The position numbers and the translations under genes are program-made. From positions 1 through 11,001 of the forward strand of contig JAAMXP010005459.1 in assembly GCA_019693395.1 (NCBI GenBank): a DNA stretch of 11,001 bases, in the 5' to 3' direction. Below the pieces are notes generated by a model. That model did no database searches, was not told where the DNA came from, and worked only from the letters and a program-made list of their open reading frames with translations. Shown here one piece after another: positions 8,734 through 11,001 of the stretch. Source of the stretch: Ettlia oleoabundans. Its lineage: Eukaryota > Chlorophyta > Chlorophyceae > Chlamydomonadales. Position 1 is the first letter of the stretch. Every line of letters begins with the position of its first letter.

Positions 8734-10724
8734 ATGGAACACGACGCCAGCAACAGCATGCAGAACCTGAACATTCAGGACCCGGCCCCCAGCCAGGAGT
8801 CCAAGCCGACGGTGATCCTGGTCATAGGTGCGGCGCGGCCTAGCCGCTTCTTCTGGCTTCTTCGCCGCCGCCGCCCCCAAAGTTGCCGCCGCGCTGCCCT
8901 TCCCCACTGCCTACCGACTGCTCTGCTCCTTCATCCTCCCACCCAACAGGCATGGCTGGGAGCGGCAAGACGACGTTCATGCAGCGGCTGAATGCACATC
9001 TGCACGAGAGGGAGCAGCCTGGCTACATCCTGAACCTAGACCCCGCGGTAAGCCGGCAGCAGTGGTGCCACAACGGTATAAGTACTCTAGTATTGTAAAA
9101 ATGTACTATCAGTTTGCTCTAGTTCCAGCCGCTGGTCAGACATCTCACAATATATGAAAAGACTCAGTGAGCTGGTGGTAGCTTGGCTCGGCCCATCTGC
9201 CGAACGCCCCTTAGCACCCAACAAGCATAGCTGGCGTGGGTGTGCCAAGCAGGGCAGGGATGCTGCTGTCCTTCGGCTATGCGCACCCGAGCTTTCCCGG
9301 GAGTATGCATGGCAACTTGTGTGCAACAGTAGCATGCCTATCGTCTTGCTTCCTCATTCGCCTATATATATATTTTTTCGTGCACAATCTCCTGCGCCAC
9401 CACAGCTCTGTTGTCTGATCAACCCTCCCGCCTGATCAACCTGCATGCATGTCTGACGCGAGCTCTCGCCTCCCTGCTCCTTGTGCAGGTCACCCACCTG
9501 CCCTACGGAGCTAACGTGGATATCCGGGACACAGTGAACTACAAGAACGTCATGAAGCAGTACAGCCTGGGGCCCAATGGCGCCATCCTGACCTCACTTA
9601 ACCTCTTTGCCACACGCTTTGACCAGGTGGGAGAGGGTAAGGGAGCGTTGGGTTGGGCGCTACTGGGTACAGGGCACGAGCTGTTGTTGAGGACAGGGCA
9701 CAGCACATCCATCGGCCCTGTCGTAGTTCAGGCTGGTGGCCACGTATGCGTCTACAATCTGTGCAGGTGGTGTCGCTGTGCGAGAAGCCGCGGCAGCCGC
9801 CGCTGCGCTACATAGTTGCCGACACTCCCGGGCAAATCGAGATCTTCACGTGGTCGGCTTCAGGGGCAATCATCACCGAGGTGGGTCCTCCTGCCCTGTT
9901 CACCTGATCGCTTGCTGAACTTGTTATCACTACTAGTCAATGTATGCTCTTTAGTTTGGCAGGTACACACACATCGCTGCTAATGCTTTCTGTCTTCGCA
10001 CTGACGTCCTCAAAAGCCTTTTTCATGGTTGATCCCACTCCCATGCTTGTTGATGTGCCTCGCACCCATCTGTTATCTTGCGTTTTCCTGCAGGGCTTCG
10101 CCTCCACCTTCCCCACCATGATTGCGTACATCATCGACACGCCACGCTGCCTGGCGCCGCAGACGTTCATGACAAACATGCTGCAGGTACCCCATGGGTG
10201 GTGTTGATGGTAGTGGGTGCGTGCCTGTGTGCCTCTGCGTGCGTGCGTGCTGGGGGTGGTGAATTGGTGGGGTACGTGGTGATGGCGGTAGGTGGTCTGG
10301 TGCTGTGGCTTTGGTGTGGAGCAGGTTGCCTGGTCGTACTGCTTAGTCTTGGACCGTTGCATCATGTACAAGAGCCGCCTGTCCCTGTGCTCTTTCTGCT
10401 TAGCTTGATTGTATGCAATCCTTTTGCTGTTTACAGATGTATCATGCGCTGCGTACCTTGCTTTTGCTGATGCCATCTATCCGCTGGGCTGCAGGCCTGC
10501 AGGATACTGCACGAGAGCACCTGCCTTTGCCTCTGTCGCCCATTACATCACAGCATGTCACTGAGCCTGAGATGCCTTCTTTTCCATCCATTTGCTGTCA
10601 AGCGCAGGCCTGCAGCATACTGTACAAGAGCCGCCTACCGGTGCTTCTGGTGTTCAACAAGGTGGATGTCGCTCGCCACGAAACCGCGCTGGACTGGATG
10701 GCGGACTTTGAGAACTTCCACCAG
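8734..10724 (+). CDS. GPN1: GPN-loop GTPase 1 (GPN1/XAB1/Npa3), 5' part, 6 exons; 3' end outside the window
   Basis: Exons: 8734-8827, 8950-9047, 9489-9626, 9767-9880, 10094-10186, 10608-10724. They give 218 residues, against about 370 in the human protein. Intron 1 is phase 1 (splitting Gly32); the other four complete introns are phase 0. Motifs seen in order: Walker A/G1 GMAGSGKTT at residues 32-40; NLDPA at 60-64; D75-I-R-D78 (G2 region); the family-defining GPN loop at 92-94 inside [20 protein letters not shown] at 99-110; G3 DTPGQIE at 129-135, followed by [18 protein letters not shown]...[11 protein letters not shown], typical of GPN1; and G4 NKVD at 196-199. The G5 region and the acidic C-terminal tail lie beyond the window. 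Known family role: homodimer or GPN1-GPN3 heterodimer needed for RNA polymerase II assembly and nuclear import; human GPN1 also binds XPA. ACSILYK and the surrounding motifs favour GPN1 over GPN2 and GPN3. The N-terminal 24 residues ([12 protein letters not shown]...) are polar and probably flexible. Confidence 0.94.
9048..9488 (+). other. Intron 2 of GPN1
   Basis: 441 bases lie between NLDPA and VTHLPY, with donor GTAAGC and acceptor TTGTGCAG. It contains a TGTAA at 9094-9098, an AT-rich TATATATATATTTTTT stretch around 9363-9378, and a direct repeat ctgatcaacc (about 9415-9424 and 9433-9442) close to the acceptor. No coding exon fits the GPN1 family here. Confidence 0.85.
10187..10607 (+). 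other. Intron 5 of GPN1, containing decayed copies of the next exon's start
   Basis: 421 bases lie between FMTNMLQ and [11 protein letters not shown], with donor GTACCC and acceptor GCGCAG. Within it, 10358-10398 and 10491-10530 resemble the beginning of exon 6. The true exon is the one at 10608, because only it continues into the conserved NKVD motif in frame. The first copy reads CIMYKSRL and then meets a TGA at 10406-10408. Confidence 0.75.
10358..10650 (+). repeat. Three partial copies of the GPN1 exon 6 start
   Basis: Copy 1 (10358-10398) shares tgtacaagagccgcct exactly with exon 6 (10365-10380 against 10621-10636). Copy 2 (10491-10530) shares gcaggcctgcag and then .atactg.ac.agag with the exon's acceptor region (10604-10630). 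Spacing between corresponding codons is 143 and 113 bases. Copy 2 retains a good CTGCAG acceptor at 10489-10494. Confidence 0.65.
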
Positions 10725-11001
10725 GTAACAAATGCGATTTTGCGCCAAGTCCTTACCTTGAGGGTTTCCCTTAAGGTCAAACACATGCTTTGTGCCCCGA
10801 TATAAGCGCTGTGCCCTTAGCACAACTGCAGTGCTAAGCATCAGGCGCATGTCTCTCCCCCTTGTCTAGATATGGTTTACTTATTGCACAACACTGTCCT
10901 AAGGTTGCACAACATCTGCCTCGTTACCCTAATTTTTGCAAGCTTTAAGCGCGGAACAGAGCTCACTCCCTACGTGCTTGATCGGCCGCTCCCTGGCGGC
11001 C
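10725..11001 (+). other. Start of GPN1 intron 6; possible next acceptor near the right edge
   Basis: The donor GTAACA follows FENFHQ. The remaining 277 bases contain no segment that clearly matches the next GPN1 exon. A CAG at 10957-10959 preceded by a T-rich stretch could be an acceptor. The phase-0 reading after it (SSLPTCLIGRSLAA) only weakly recalls the ...LTRSLSLVLDEFY region expected next. I treat it as an unresolved candidate, not as coding. Confidence 0.4.

Overview
The window is nuclear DNA from an intron-rich, GC-rich eukaryote, most likely a chlorophyte green alga. Three things suggest this. The genes are split into many short exons by introns of about 120-510 bases. The acceptors are nearly all of the TGCAG|G type. 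A TGTAA motif, the usual algal poly(A) signal, lies about 90 bases after the one stop codon that can be placed. The species cannot be named from the sequence alone. No bacterial operon, mobile element, CRISPR array, rRNA or tRNA was seen.

Layout. (1) Bases 1-6200, minus strand: one large gene with at least 14 coding exons. It encodes a long Ala/Glu/Arg/Gln-rich coiled-coil protein that I do not recognise. The start codon is at 6198-6200, and the gene runs off the left edge after about 1015 codons. (2) Bases 6201-6742: spacer and probable promoter of gene 1. (3) Bases 6833-8378, minus strand: a complete four-exon gene for an N-alpha-acetyltransferase of the NAA50 (San) type, 178 residues, with a TGTAA signal at 6743-6747. 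(4) Bases 8379-8733: a 355-base divergent intergenic region. (5) From 8734, plus strand: the GPN-loop GTPase GPN1. Six exons (218 residues) are visible, and the gene runs off the right edge.

The three genes do not form an obvious pathway. NAA50 acetylates nascent protein N-termini. GPN1, with GPN3, helps RNA polymerase II assembly and nuclear import. Both are housekeeping genes fired from one short divergent region. The coiled-coil protein is probably structural, but this is inference.

All exon boundaries were derived by hand from reading-frame continuity, GT/GC...AG borders and, for NAA50 and GPN1, family conservation. Nineteen of the 21 complete introns are phase 0. The main oddities are decayed echoes of exon ends inside introns, two stop-free 231-base introns that could be retained in frame, and one GC-AG intron containing a G-quadruplex-type tract. 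I see no convincing new biological system.
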